A stretch of DNA of 64,000 bases from Streptomyces sp. Go-475 (GCF_003330845.1 NZ_CP026121.1:248001-312000), one strand, 5' to 3'; positions 34,510 to 43,622 are shown, counted from the stretch's first letter. Numbers and translations are program-made. The notes: generated by a model from the sequence alone, not told the origin.

Positions 34510-35064
34510 TCAGCCCGCCACGGCGAGGAGCGGGGTGCGGCCGAGCGCCGCGGAGAACTGGTCGACCACCTGGGCGAGCGCCTCGGTGGCGGCCGGCGCG
34601 ACGGTCAGGGAGCCGTCGTCGTGGACGGTGATGTCCTTGTCGAGGGTGAACCAGCCCTGGACGGTGTGGGCCGCGCCCATGGAGGTGAGCACCGGGCGCA
34701 GGGCGTAGTCGATGGCCAGGACATGGGCGATGCTGCCACCGGTGGCGAGGGGCAGCACGGCCTTGCCGGTGAGGGCGTACTGCGGGAGCAGGTCCAGCAG
34801 GGCCTTGAGGACCCCGGAGTAGGACGCCTTGTAGACGGGCGTGCCGACGACGACGCCGTCGGCACGCGCGAACAGTTCGGTGGCCTCGACGATGGCCGGG
34901 TGCCGGAAGTCCGCGCCGAGCAGGGCCTCGGCGGGGATGGTGCGGACGTCGAGCGGGATGACGTCGTGGCCCTGTGCGACCAGCCGCTTGTCCAGGTGGC
35001 GCAGCAGGCGGCTGGTGCGGGAGGAGGCGGAGGGGCTGCCGGAGACGGACAGGACGGTGGCCAT
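34510..35064 (-). CDS. ssuE: NAD(P)H-dependent FMN reductase
   Basis: A 184-residue flavodoxin-like reductase that supplies reduced FMN to SsuD. It has SVSGSPSASSRTSRLL (phosphate loop), ADGVVVGTPVYKASYSGVLK and LPLATGGSIAHVLAIDYALRP, typical of SsuE. It is the first gene of the two-gene sulfonate unit. The 510-bp region upstream probably holds the sulfate-starvation-responsive promoter. Confidence 0.92.
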   Translation of the reverse strand: MATVLSVSGSPSASSRTSRLLRHLDKRLVAQGHDVIPLDVRTIPAEALLGADFRHPAIVEATELFARADGVVVGTPVYKASYSGVLKALLDLLPQYALTGKAVLPLATGGSIAHVLAIDYALRPVLTSMGAAHTVQGWFTLDKDITVHDDGSLTVAPAATEALAQVVDQFSAALGRTPLLAVAG

Positions 35065-35575
35065 GGGCTCTCTTTTCCGGGAGAAGGCGCGACTGGGCGC
35101 GGACAGAGCCGAATTCGATGGGCGCCTCGCTCAAAGGGCGTGACAGTGCGCCGAATTCAGGCGTGCGGGAAGTGCACCGCGCAGTCCACCGCGCAGGGCG
35201 GGGGGAAATTCACCGCGCACCGGATCCCGTGGACGCGCCACGGCTCGACAGGCTGGGGCCGAAGGCGGATACGGCGGTGCGGGGAAGCGGCGAGCCGACG
35301 GGCTCAGGCTGCGGCGCGACAGGAAGCGCTGGAGACGCGTGCGAGGTCGACGTGGCGTCGCCGCGTGAGGTCCAGTCGCATGGTCATGCCATGGATCGTG
35401 GCAGCGGGACGCGAGGGCCGTCAAGGAAAACGCGGCTCATCTCGCATCCCGGACCACGGATTTCGGAGAACGACTGCCCCTGGCAAACGGCTGCCCTCGG
35501 AAAAGGGCTGCCCCCGGGAAACGGCTGCCCCCGGGAAAACGACGGAGCCCCGGAAAGCCCGTGCGCCCGGTTCGG
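35065..35575. other. 511-bp intergenic region upstream of ssuE
   Basis: No convincing gene was found. Near ssuE there are two GAATTCG half-elements facing each other (about 35111 and 35152) and three CACCGCGCA words between 35174 and 35220, which may be regulatory. A 17-bp tandem array occupies 35471-35538. Open frames through the rest are Arg/Ala-rich shadows. Confidence 0.6.
35471..35538. repeat. Four tandem copies of a 17-bp repeat
   Basis: Units at 35471, 35488, 35505 and 35522 follow SGVCTGCCCYBGGVAAA; the last two are nearly identical (GGCTGCCCCCGGGAAA core). The array ends 38 bp before the stop of the small leftward gene and may act in its termination. Confidence 0.88.
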
Positions 35576-35752
35576 TCAGTCCTCGTCGGACGGAACCACC
35601 ACGAGGAAGGCGTCCGACTCCAGGTCCATCACGACGGTCGCGGGCTTCCCCTCGGCGCGGAGGCGGGCCGCGCACTCCTCCGCCGGCCACGATCCGCGCG
35701 GAGCCCCCGCCGGGAACCGCTCCCACACCTTCGCGCTCATGGCCGCCGTCAT
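35576..35752 (-). CDS. Small conserved hypothetical protein (58 aa)
   Basis: A short acidic-ended protein: it contains AKVWERFPAGAPRGSWPAEE and VVMDLESDAFLVVVPSDED. Charge distribution and an amphipathic beta-like end look like a genuine protein and resemble short Streptomyces proteins of unknown role. The start is put at ATG 35752, with GGGGAGGA about 9 nt upstream; ATG 35740 is an alternative. No domain was recognised. Confidence 0.65.
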   Translation of the reverse strand: MTAAMSAKVWERFPAGAPRGSWPAEECAARLRAEGKPATVVMDLESDAFLVVVPSDED

Positions 35753-35979
35753 GTCCGCCGTCCTCCCCTGTCCCGCGCCGCCTGCCGGGCGGCGTCCGTC
35801 GGTCGCTGTCGTACATATCCGGTTGCCCGCGATCCGCCCGGACATGTACCGCGGGACGCCTCGGCCCACCCGTGCCGACCTCTACACATAAAAGGGAAAT
35901 AAGTGCAGAATGAGGCTTACGCGGCGCTTACCGCATACCGACCAGACGCGGTCGCCCTGCAAGTCGAAGGAGACGAGTC

Positions 35980-36420
35980 ATGGCCAACGTCTCGCCCACC
36001 AGAGGTGACATAGCCAGCCATCCTGATGCCTCCGAAATGCGGGCTCGGTACGCCCGCGTGCTCGGTGGTCGCGATGTGGCGCTCGTGGACGGACCGGTGT
36101 TCCTGCTCGGTCTGTACTGCGCCGCCTCCCCGTGGATAGTCCACTACACGACCAGCCAGCCGCCGCTCGTGACCCACAACCTGATCATGGGCATCGCGAT
36201 CGGCCTGCTGGCGCTCGGGTTCACCCGCGCTCCGGAGCGCATGTACGGCCTGAGCTGGGCCATGTGCGCCCTCGGGGTGTGGCTGGTCATCTCGCCGTGG
36301 GTCGTCGGCGACAGCCCGGACGCCGGCGTCGTGTGGAACAACATCATCATCGGTGCGCTGGCCGTGATCCTGGGGCTGGTGTGCGCCGGCACGGCGGCGA
36401 AGGCCTCCCAGCGGCCGTAG
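35980..36420 (+). CDS. SPW-repeat membrane protein
   Basis: A 146-residue membrane protein with four helices arranged as two SPW repeats. Each repeat ends with the diagnostic Ser-Pro-Trp (YCAASPWIVHY, WLVISPWVVG). Function is unknown; the family is common in actinobacterial stress regions. ATG 35980. An AT-richer block with GCTTAC repeats lies 70 bp upstream. A terminator follows the stop. Confidence 0.88.
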   Translation: MANVSPTRGDIASHPDASEMRARYARVLGGRDVALVDGPVFLLGLYCAASPWIVHYTTSQPPLVTHNLIMGIAIGLLALGFTRAPERMYGLSWAMCALGVWLVISPWVVGDSPDAGVVWNNIIIGALAVILGLVCAGTAAKASQRP

Positions 36421-36441
36421 CCCCGCCGGAGAGAGAACCGA

Positions 36442-36468
36442 AGGCCGGTCCGCGCCCCGGACCGGCCT
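36442..36468 (+). terminator. Rho-independent-type terminator after the SPW gene
   Basis: AGGCCGGTCCG and its exact complement enclose a 5-nt loop and are followed by CTCTTCAT. It lies 21 bp after the SPW stop. Confidence 0.88.
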
Positions 36469-36505
36469 CTTCATACCCGCGCCCGGCCGCGAGCGGCGGA
36501 GAGCC

Positions 36506-36571
36506 CAGGAGCCGGAGTTCCCTGGAGCCGGAGTGCCCAGGAACCGGAGTACTCCAAGAGCCGGACCGTCC
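36506..36571. repeat. 16-bp tandem repeat upstream of the GlsB-type gene
   Basis: Units at 36506, 36522 and 36538 read CWGGARCCGGAGTDCY, with a degenerate fourth copy. The array lies in the 5' region of the GlsB/YeaQ-type gene, about 70-135 bp before its start. Confidence 0.8.
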
Positions 36572-36640
36572 CGGACCGGAGTGTCCCGGCCGGCAGGGGG
36601 CACCCGCACTGCAACGGGGTCCTGAGGAGAAGGGGCGGAA

Positions 36641-36904
36641 ATGGAGATCGACGGGATCATCAGTGCCATCGTGATCGGCATCGTCATCGGCGTCCTGGGC
36701 CGACTCGTGGTCCCGGGCCGTCAGCGGATCGGCATCCTGTGGACGATCGTCGTCGGCATCATCGCCGCGCTGATCGGCTCCGCGCTCGCCGCCGCGTTCG
36801 GCGTGGCCGACACCAAGGGCGTCGACTGGGTCGAGTGGCTCATCCAGATCGGTCTCGCCGCGCTCGGCGTGATCGCACTGGACCGCTCGAAGGCACGCCG
36901 CTGA
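36641..36904 (+). CDS. GlsB/YeaQ/YmgE-family stress membrane protein
   Basis: An 87-residue protein with three helices (GIISAIVIGIVIGVLGRLVV, ILWTIVVGIIAALIGSALAA, WLIQIGLAALGVIAL). It belongs to the transglycosylase-associated family linked to stress response in many bacteria; molecular function is unknown. The ATG start has AGGGGCGGAA upstream. It follows the SPW gene on the same strand but beyond a terminator. Confidence 0.88.
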   Translation: MEIDGIISAIVIGIVIGVLGRLVVPGRQRIGILWTIVVGIIAALIGSALAAAFGVADTKGVDWVEWLIQIGLAALGVIALDRSKARR

Positions 36905-36934
36905 CGGCGTACCCGCCCGTACGGCACGACACAA

Positions 36935-36968
36935 CGCGTCCGCGCGGCCGACCAGCCGCGCGGACGCG
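36935..36968. terminator. Perfect 14-bp hairpin between convergent genes
   Basis: CGCGTCCGCGCGGC (36935-36948) and its exact complement (36955-36968) flank a 6-nt loop. It serves the GlsB-type gene and possibly the convergent GNAT gene. Confidence 0.88.
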
Positions 36969-37070
36969 GCCACCCGACGGCGGACGCGACCACCCGACGA
37001 CGGCACCCGGTGCCGGCACCCGCCCCCTGAGGCACAGGGCCGAGCGGCCCACCCACGGCGACGCGGTGCG

Positions 37071-37856
37071 TCACGGCTCGTAGACGTACGGCGTCGTCGA
37101 AGTCAGCGGCAGGAAGCCGAGGCGTTCCAGGATGGGTCGGCTCTGGCCGGAGGCGTCGACCTGGAGGTAGCGGTAGCCGCGGGCCGCGGCGGCGCGGGCG
37201 CGGTGGGCCACCAGGGCGCGGTAGATGCCGCGGCCGCGCCAGCCCTCGACGGTGCCGCCGCCCCACAGTCCGGCGAACCGCGTGCCGGGCACGAGTTCCA
37301 TGCGGGCCGCGCTCACCGGCTCGCCCCCGGCCATCGCCACGACGGCGACGACGGTGTCCGGGTCCGCCGCCAGTCGCGCGAGCAGTTGGTGACGCAGCCA
37401 GGAACTGTCCGCGCCGAAGGCCTTCTCGTGGACCTCGGCCACGAGGCCGACCCCCGGCGCGTCGGTGACCGGCACGACGCGGACCCCCTGCGGCGGTTCG
37501 GCGCCGACGACCGGTCCCGCGGCCTCGCCGATCATCAGCGTCTCCTGCGGCCCGGGCGTGAAACCGGCCGCGCGCAACCGGGCCCCGAGGTCCGCCGGCC
37601 GGTCGTGTCCGTACAGTTTCCACTCGAAGTCCAGGCCGAGGCCGGTGTAGTGGCGAATCTGCTCGGCGATCGCCGCCTCCGCTCCGGCCTCGTCGAGGGC
37701 GGACCACAGGACGCCGTTCCAGCCCTTCGCGGTGGCGACCTGGCGCACGACGCCGCCGGTGCGCTCGACACGGGCGCCGGGGCCGTCCGGCCGGGCTCCC
37801 TCCCTCAGGTCACGGTCGAACAGGGCGAGCAGCGCGGCATGATCCATGTGGTCCAT
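37071..37856 (-). CDS. GNAT-family N-acetyltransferase
   Basis: A 261-residue acetyltransferase with its GNAT fold in the C-terminal half. Acetyl-CoA-binding motif A is GGTVEGWRGRGIYRALVAHR, followed by AAARGYRYLQVDASGQSRPI and LERLGF. The N-terminal half (GARVERTGGVVRQV, FEWKLYGHDRPADLG) is typical of Streptomyces two-domain GNATs. The substrate is unknown. The start is taken at ATG 37856 (GGAG 8 nt upstream); ATG 37847 is also possible. Confidence 0.88.
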   Translation of the reverse strand: MDHMDHAALLALFDRDLREGARPDGPGARVERTGGVVRQVATAKGWNGVLWSALDEAGAEAAIAEQIRHYTGLGLDFEWKLYGHDRPADLGARLRAAGFTPGPQETLMIGEAAGPVVGAEPPQGVRVVPVTDAPGVGLVAEVHEKAFGADSSWLRHQLLARLAADPDTVVAVVAMAGGEPVSAARMELVPGTRFAGLWGGGTVEGWRGRGIYRALVAHRARAAAARGYRYLQVDASGQSRPILERLGFLPLTSTTPYVYEP

Positions 37857-37946
37857 GGGTGCACTCCACCACCGGCCGCCCGGCCCGGCAACGCCATTTC
37901 CGGGTACGGTCCCGTTGATCACATCGCCACGGGGAAGGACCGCACC

Positions 37947-38432
37947 ATGGTCGTGAAGGACACGGAACTGCCGCACCTGCGCCGCTGCGTGGAGCTCGCC
38001 GCCGAGGCGCTGCGGGCCGGGGACGAGCCGTTCGGATCGGTCCTGGTCGGCGGGGACGGCACGGTCCTCGCCGAGGACCACAACCGGGTGGCCTCCGGCG
38101 ACCGCACCCGGCACCCCGAGTTCGAACTGGCGCGCTGGTCGGCGGCCCGCCTCTCCCCCGAGGAGCGGGCGGCCGCCACGGTCTACACCTCCGGCGAACA
38201 CTGCCCGATGTGCGCGGCCGCGCACGCCTGGGTCGGCCTGGGACGCATCGTCTACGCCGCCTCCTCCGAGCAACTCTCGTCCTGGCTCAGCGAGTTGCTG
38301 GTCCCCGCGCCACCGGTCCGGACACTCCCCGTCCACGAGGTCGCACCCGGTGTAGTCGTGGACGGGCCCGTACCCGAACTCACCGAGAGTGTCCGGGAGT
38401 TGCACGTCCGGTTCCACCGCGGACGCGGCTGA
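37947..38432 (+). CDS. Nucleoside/nucleobase deaminase (CDA fold)
   Basis: A 161-residue zinc deaminase. The zinc site is HPEFEL (His and catalytic Glu) and SGEHCPMCAAAH (PCxxC-like, with one change: CPMC). The length and GDEPFGSVLV opening fit the guanine deaminase/tRNA adenosine deaminase superfamily. The substrate is undetermined. ATG 37947. It is divergent from the GNAT gene. Confidence 0.85.
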   Translation: MVVKDTELPHLRRCVELAAEALRAGDEPFGSVLVGGDGTVLAEDHNRVASGDRTRHPEFELARWSAARLSPEERAAATVYTSGEHCPMCAAAHAWVGLGRIVYAASSEQLSSWLSELLVPAPPVRTLPVHEVAPGVVVDGPVPELTESVRELHVRFHRGRG

Positions 38433-38572
38433 CCCCGCCCGAGCCGCCCGGCCCGAGCCCGCTCCCCCGGGCCGCGGGACCGGCCCCGAGATGCAGAGCC
38501 ACGCGGGCAAACTTACGATCGAATTCAACAAGACCAGGTGTACACCCCGGTCTCCCCGACGGGGGGAGGCAC

Positions 38573-41500
38573 ATGTCCTTGCTGCCGGCGCGGCGGCTGA
38601 TGGCCGCCTATATCGCCCTGGTCACGGCCGTCACGATCGTCTACCTGACCGTGCCGGTGCTGGCTCCCGCGCTGTGGGCCGTCATCGGGCTGGCCGGCGT
38701 CACCGCCGTCCTGGCCGGCGTGCGCCTGCACCGGCCCGCCCACCAGTGGCCCTGGTGGTTCCTGGCCGGCGGGCTGCTCACCTTCATCACGGGTGACACC
38801 TACTACAACGTGATGGAGGAGTACTTCGACGCCTCCAACCCGTTCCCGTCCCCCGCCGACGCCTGCTACCTCGCCACCTACCCGCTCTTCGCGATCGGCC
38901 TGTCCGGACTGGTGCGCCACCGCTGGGCCGACCGCGACCTGCCGAGCCTGCTCGACGCGCTGATCGTCACGGCGGGCCTCGCGCTGCCCGTGTGGGTGTA
39001 CCTGGTGCAGCCGCTGACGGTGGTGGAGGGGCTGACCTGGGAGCAGCGCGCGATCAGCATCGCCTACCCCCTGGGCGACGTCCTCGTACTGGCCCTGCTG
39101 GCCCGGCTGCTGACGCCGAGCCCGGTCACCGGCCACAACCGTGCCGTGGGCCTGCTGGTCGTCGGCACCGTGACGCTGCTCGGCTTCGACATCGCGTACG
39201 GGATCCTGCAACTGAACGGCCTGTGGCAGACGGGCACCCTGCTCGACACCGGATGGATCGCCTTCTACACCGCCTGGGGCCTGGCCGCCCTGCACCCCTC
39301 GATGGTCGAACTGACCGCCTCCGTGCCGCAGCGCGAGTCCCTGCTGCCGCCGCCGCGCCGGCTGGTCATGCTGGCCGTGGCCACGCTCATCGCGCCGGGG
39401 ATCCTGCTGTACGAGGGCTTGAGCGAGCAGACACGGGACGCCGCCGTGATCGCGGCCTTCTCCGGGGTGCTCTTCCTGCTGGTGATCCTCCGGCTGGCCG
39501 GGATGGTGGTGGCCCATCGGCACGCGGTGACCCGGGAGCTGGCCCTGCGCGGGGCCGCCGCCTCGCTGGTCTCGGCCTTCCGGCAGGAGGAGGTCGACGA
39601 GTCCTGCCGTACGGCGGTCGACCGGCTGCTCGGGCCGGACGTGCCGCACCGGACGGTGCTGCTGCCGTCGGAGCGGGTCGCGGACCTCGGCGCGCACGGC
39701 ACCCGGCTGGTCAGTCCGGCCGCCCTCGACGACAGCGTCGGCGCCGAGCTGGACGCCCTGCCGTCCGTCCTGGTGTGCCCGATGACCCAGCCGGACCGCC
39801 CGGCCGGAGCGATCCCGGGCGTCCTGCTGGTCGCCGGCCCGGAGCGACAGCTCACCGAGACCTGGGGCTCCCTGGAGATCCTGGCGTCGCACGCGGGCCT
39901 GGCCATGGAGCGGGTCAAGCTGCGCCAGGAAGTGGTCCGGCGGGAGAACGAGGCGTACTTCCGCACCCTCGTCCGCAACGCCTCCGACGTCATCCTGATC
40001 CTCGAGGACGACGACACCATCCGGTACGCCAGCCCGTCCGCGCGGTCCGTGTTCGGCACCGACGACCTCGTCGGCGTGTCCCTGCCGGAGCTGGTGGACC
40101 CCGGGGACCGGGAGCGAGCCACCCGGGAGCTGACCGCCGTACGGGAGCGGGGGTCGCCGGCGGGGCACGACCACTGGTGGGTGCGGCGCGGCGACGGGCG
40201 CGTCGAGGTGGAGGTGCGGTTCAGCGACTTCCGGGACGAGCGGACCGTATCGGGGCTGGTGGTGACGCTGCGGGACGTGACCGAGCAGCGGCGGCTGGAG
40301 CAGGAGCTGACCCAGCGGGCCTTCCACGACTCGCTGACCGGTCTGCCCAACCGGACGCTGCTGCTGGAGCGGATCGAACGCGCCCTGCTGCGCGGTCGCC
40401 GCGAGTCCTCCCTGACCTGTCTGCTCTTCATCGACCTCGACGACTTCAAGCTGGTCAACGACACGATGGGGCACCGGGCGGGCGACCATCTGCTGATCGC
40501 CGTCGGCAACCGGCTGTCGCGGACCCTGCGGCGCACCGACACGGCGGCCCGGCTCGGCGGTGACGAGTTCGCGGTGCTGATGGAGGACGCCAAGCAGCCC
40601 CTCGACGCCGAGCTGCTGGCGGCCCAGGTGATCCAGACGCTGGGTCGGCCGTTCGACCTGGACGACGAGTCGGTGACGGTGTCCGCCAGCGTGGGCGTGG
40701 CCACCGCGCGCGACAGCACGGACGCGGAGGAGCTGCTGGGCCACGCCGACCTCGCGCTCTACGCGGCGAAGGCGGCGGGCAAGCGGCAGTGGCGCCGTTT
40801 CCGGCCGCTGCTGCGCAGCCGCATGGTCGAGCGGCACGATCTGCAGTCGCAGCTGGCCCAGGCGGTCGCCGACAAGGCGTTCGCGCTGCGTTACCAGCCC
40901 GTCGTGGACATCGCGGCGGGGGAGGTCGTGGGGTTCGAGGCACTGGTCCGCTGGCCGGCCGAGGAGCGGCCGCCCGTCACGCCGGACCAGTTCATCGGCC
41001 TGGCCGAGGAGACCGGGCACATCGGCCCGCTGGGGTCGTGGGTGCTCGAGAACGCGGTCAGCGACATCGCGGGCCTGCAACGGCTGCCGGGGCCTTCCCG
41101 TGCCCCGTACGTGAGTGTGAACGTCTCCGCCCGCCAGTTCCGCGACGCCGGCTTCGTCGAGCAGGTCGGCCAGGCGCTCAGCACGCCGGGGCTGGAGCCC
41201 GGGTCGCTGCAGCTGGAGCTGACGGAGACGGTGCTGCTGCACCGCGACGACCGGCTCCAGACGGTGCTGCACACGCTCAAGGAACTCGGGGTGCACATCG
41301 CGGTCGACGACTTCGGCACCGGCTTCTCCTCGCTGCGCTATCTGCGGGACTTCCCCATCGACGTGCTGAAGATCGACAAGTCGTTCATCGACGACATCGC
41401 GCGCGACGCCCAGCAGGTCGCCCTGGTCGAGGGCATCGTGCGCATCGCCGACACCCTGGGCCTGCAGGTCATCGCGGAGGGCATCGAGGACGCGGCCCAG

Positions 41501-42877
41501 CGGGATCTGCTGGCGAGCATGGGGTGCCGGTTCGGGCAGGGGTTCCTGTTCGCCCGGCCCCTGACCGTCGAGCAGAGCGCCCACGTGCTGCGGGAGCCGA
41601 GCACCCGCCCCTTCGCGCCGCCCCGGACGCCTCGCCCGCGGGTGGACGCCGCCCGGGGACGCCGGGAGGCGCGCTGGGCGGACCTGGAGCACCTGCGGCG
41701 CACCAGTCCCATGAGCGACGCGGTCCTCGACGAGGTGCGCGGCCGGCACATCCGCAGCGGCGACCACTGGCTGATCGACTTCGCGTCGTGCAACTACCTC
41801 GGACTCGACTGGGACCCGGAGGTCATGGACGCGGTCGATCCCGCGGTGCGCGAGTGGGGCACGCACCCCAGCTGGTCGCGCCTGCTGGGCAGTCCGCGGC
41901 TGTACCCGGACATCGAGGAGCGGCTCGCCGCGCTGCTGGGCGCGCCGGACACGCTGCTGCTGCCCACGCTGACGCTGGTGCACGCCTCGGTGATCCCGGC
42001 GCTCGCGGAGGACGGTCACGTGTTCGTCGAGGCGACCGCCCACCGGACCGTCTACGACGGCTGTGTGGTGGCCCGTGGGCGGGGTGCCACCCTGCACCGC
42101 TTCCACGGCGAGCGGCTCGACGAGCTGCGCGCCCTGCTGTCCGGGGTGCCGCCGGGCACGCCCCGGCTGGTGTGTCTGGACGGCGTCAACAGCATGAGCG
42201 GCAACATCCCCGACCTGCCCGCGCTGGCGGCGGTGTGCCGCGCCGAGGGCGCGACGCTGTACGTCGACGACGCACACGGCTTCGGCGTGATCGGGGAACG
42301 CGGGCCGCGCGAGCCGTGCCCGTACGGCATGCGCGGCAACTGCGTGGTGCGGCACACCGGGGAGTCGTACGACGGGATCGTGCTGGTCGGCGGTTTCTCC
42401 AAGGCGTACTCGTCGCTGCTGGCGTTCCTGGCGCTGCCGTCGGAGCTGAAGAACCGGCTGAAGACCGCGGCGGCTCCCTATCTGTACTCGGGGCCGTCCC
42501 CGACGGCGTCCCTGGCCACCGCGCTGGCCGGGCTGGACGTCAACGAACGCCGGGGCGACGCGATCCGGGCCGACCTGTACCGCAAGACGGTGCGGGTGCT
42601 CGACCACCTGGACGACCTGGGGGTGAGCACCCTCAACACGGACCGGCTGCCCATCGTCGAGGTGCCGCTGGCGAACCCCGCGGACCTGGACGCGGTCGCC
42701 GCGTTCCTGTGGGAGGAGGGCATCTACGTGACGCTGGCCGCCTACCCCCTCGTCCCCCGCGACCGGGTGGGCTTCCGCATCCAGCTCACCGCCCTCAACT
42801 CGGACGACGACATCGACCGCCTGAACGGCACCCTGACCCGGCTGTCCGAACGATTCCCGCTGCGGCTGAAGGGCTAG
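38573..42877 (+). CDS. Membrane GAF-PAS-GGDEF-EAL protein fused to an alpha-oxoamine synthase
   Basis: A 1434-residue fusion. About ten transmembrane helices (~7-320) are followed by a GAF-like region (~330-455) and a PAS domain (~458-575). The diguanylate cyclase has GGDEF at 662-666 and an I-site RRTD ending five residues before it. The EAL domain has EAL at 789-791, with DDFGTG, KIDKSF, EGIED and GQGF all present. After a Pro/Arg linker (~1010-1035) comes a full PLP-dependent alpha-oxoamine synthase (~1037-1434) with FASCNYLGLD, VDDAHGFG (1231-1238) and the Schiff-base Lys 1277 in GGFSKAYSS. All catalytic motifs look intact. It is predicted to make and/or degrade c-di-GMP and to condense an acyl-CoA with an amino acid. 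GGAGG lies 3 nt before ATG. Confidence 0.88.
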   Translation: MSLLPARRLMAAYIALVTAVTIVYLTVPVLAPALWAVIGLAGVTAVLAGVRLHRPAHQWPWWFLAGGLLTFITGDTYYNVMEEYFDASNPFPSPADACYLATYPLFAIGLSGLVRHRWADRDLPSLLDALIVTAGLALPVWVYLVQPLTVVEGLTWEQRAISIAYPLGDVLVLALLARLLTPSPVTGHNRAVGLLVVGTVTLLGFDIAYGILQLNGLWQTGTLLDTGWIAFYTAWGLAALHPSMVELTASVPQRESLLPPPRRLVMLAVATLIAPGILLYEGLSEQTRDAAVIAAFSGVLFLLVILRLAGMVVAHRHAVTRELALRGAAASLVSAFRQEEVDESCRTAVDRLLGPDVPHRTVLLPSERVADLGAHGTRLVSPAALDDSVGAELDALPSVLVCPMTQPDRPAGAIPGVLLVAGPERQLTETWGSLEILASHAGLAMERVKLRQEVVRRENEAYFRTLVRNASDVILILEDDDTIRYASPSARSVFGTDDLVGVSLPELVDPGDRERATRELTAVRERGSPAGHDHWWVRRGDGRVEVEVRFSDFRDERTVSGLVVTLRDVTEQRRLEQELTQRAFHDSLTGLPNRTLLLERIERALLRGRRESSLTCLLFIDLDDFKLVNDTMGHRAGDHLLIAVGNRLSRTLRRTDTAARLGGDEFAVLMEDAKQPLDAELLAAQVIQTLGRPFDLDDESVTVSASVGVATARDSTDAEELLGHADLALYAAKAAGKRQWRRFRPLLRSRMVERHDLQSQLAQAVADKAFALRYQPVVDIAAGEVVGFEALVRWPAEERPPVTPDQFIGLAEETGHIGPLGSWVLENAVSDIAGLQRLPGPSRAPYVSVNVSARQFRDAGFVEQVGQALSTPGLEPGSLQLELTETVLLHRDDRLQTVLHTLKELGVHIAVDDFGTGFSSLRYLRDFPIDVLKIDKSFIDDIARDAQQVALVEGIVRIADTLGLQVIAEGIEDAAQRDLLASMGCRFGQGFLFARPLTVEQSAHVLREPSTRPFAPPRTPRPRVDAARGRREARWADLEHLRRTSPMSDAVLDEVRGRHIRSGDHWLIDFASCNYLGLDWDPEVMDAVDPAVREWGTHPSWSRLLGSPRLYPDIEERLAALLGAPDTLLLPTLTLVHASVIPALAEDGHVFVEATAHRTVYDGCVVARGRGATLHRFHGERLDELRALLSGVPPGTPRLVCLDGVNSMSGNIPDLPALAAVCRAEGATLYVDDAHGFGVIGERGPREPCPYGMRGNCVVRHTGESYDGIVLVGGFSKAYSSLLAFLALPSELKNRLKTAAAPYLYSGPSPTASLATALAGLDVNERRGDAIRADLYRKTVRVLDHLDDLGVSTLNTDRLPIVEVPLANPADLDAVAAFLWEEGIYVTLAAYPLVPRDRVGFRIQLTALNSDDDIDRLNGTLTRLSERFPLRLKG

Positions 42878-42883
42878 ACGGCC

Positions 42884-43618
42884 ATGACGACGCACAACGA
42901 CGACGTGGACTGGGACCGCTGGCCGGTCGCCGACTACCTCGCGGAGAACTACCGCGAGGTGCATCCCTCGGACGCGGCGGTCATCGCGCACCACTCCGCC
43001 TACTACCGGCGCCTGCCGCCCGGGAGCGTCGCCCGCTCGGTGGAGTTCGGCGCGGGCCCCAACCTCTACCCGCTCATCCTCGCGTCCGCCGTGAGCCGGA
43101 GGATCGACGCCGTGGAGGCGGGGTCGAGCAACGTCGCCTACCTCCAGGAGCAGATCTGCCACCGGCCCGACGCGAGCTGGCTGCCCTTCCACGCGCTGTG
43201 CCGGCGGCTCAACCCGGCCGTGCCGGCGACCCTGGCCGGGGCGCTGGCCCCGGTGAACGTCGTCCACGCCGATGTGCGAACCCTGCGGCCGGGCACGTAC
43301 GGACTCGCCTCCATGCACTTCGTCGCCGAGGGCGCCACGGAGGACTTCGCCGAGTTCGCCGACTTCTGCCGCACCTTCGTCCGCGTGGTCGCGCCGGGCG
43401 GCCACCTGGTCGCCGCGTTCATGGAGAACATGCCGACCTACCGCATCGGCCCCGCCTCCCGCTGGCCGGGCTGCCCGGTGAGCCCGACGACGGTCACCGA
43501 GGTCTTCACCCCGCTGACCCGCGACCTGGACGTCACCCACATCGACACCGACCCGACCCTGCCGGACTACGGCGACTCGGGGATGGTGCTGCTCACAGGG
43601 GTGGCGGAGGCGGTCTGA
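42884..43618 (+). CDS. SAM-dependent methyltransferase (NNMT/PNMT/TEMT-like)
   Basis: A 244-residue methyltransferase. SAM motif I is SVEFGAGPNLYPLI and the acidic ribose-binding residue is in DAVEAGSSN. VVHADVRTL follows, then SMHFVAEGATEDFAEF, as in the NNMT/PNMT/TEMT family that methylates small amines and other small molecules. It starts 6 bp after the fusion gene and must be cotranscribed with it. It could methylate the amino-ketone expected from the alpha-oxoamine synthase; this is inference. Confidence 0.85.
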   Translation: MTTHNDDVDWDRWPVADYLAENYREVHPSDAAVIAHHSAYYRRLPPGSVARSVEFGAGPNLYPLILASAVSRRIDAVEAGSSNVAYLQEQICHRPDASWLPFHALCRRLNPAVPATLAGALAPVNVVHADVRTLRPGTYGLASMHFVAEGATEDFAEFADFCRTFVRVVAPGGHLVAAFMENMPTYRIGPASRWPGCPVSPTTVTEVFTPLTRDLDVTHIDTDPTLPDYGDSGMVLLTGVAEAV

Positions 43619-43622
43619 GACA

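Noticed and set aside
37902-37907. GGGTAC before the deaminase gene as a SigB-type -10 element
   Set aside because: No GNNT at 14-16 bp spacing upstream.
41642-42877. A separate gene for the alpha-oxoamine synthase starting within the linker (GTG 41642)
   Set aside because: No ribosome site precedes it and no stop closes the EAL frame, so the simplest reading is a fusion; kept as the main refutation test.
38525-43540. A leftward open frame of about 1671 codons opposite the GGDEF-EAL-synthase gene
   Set aside because: Its product is Gln/Arg/Val-rich with no domain, as expected for the antisense of a very GC-rich gene; the forward frame has many recognised motifs.
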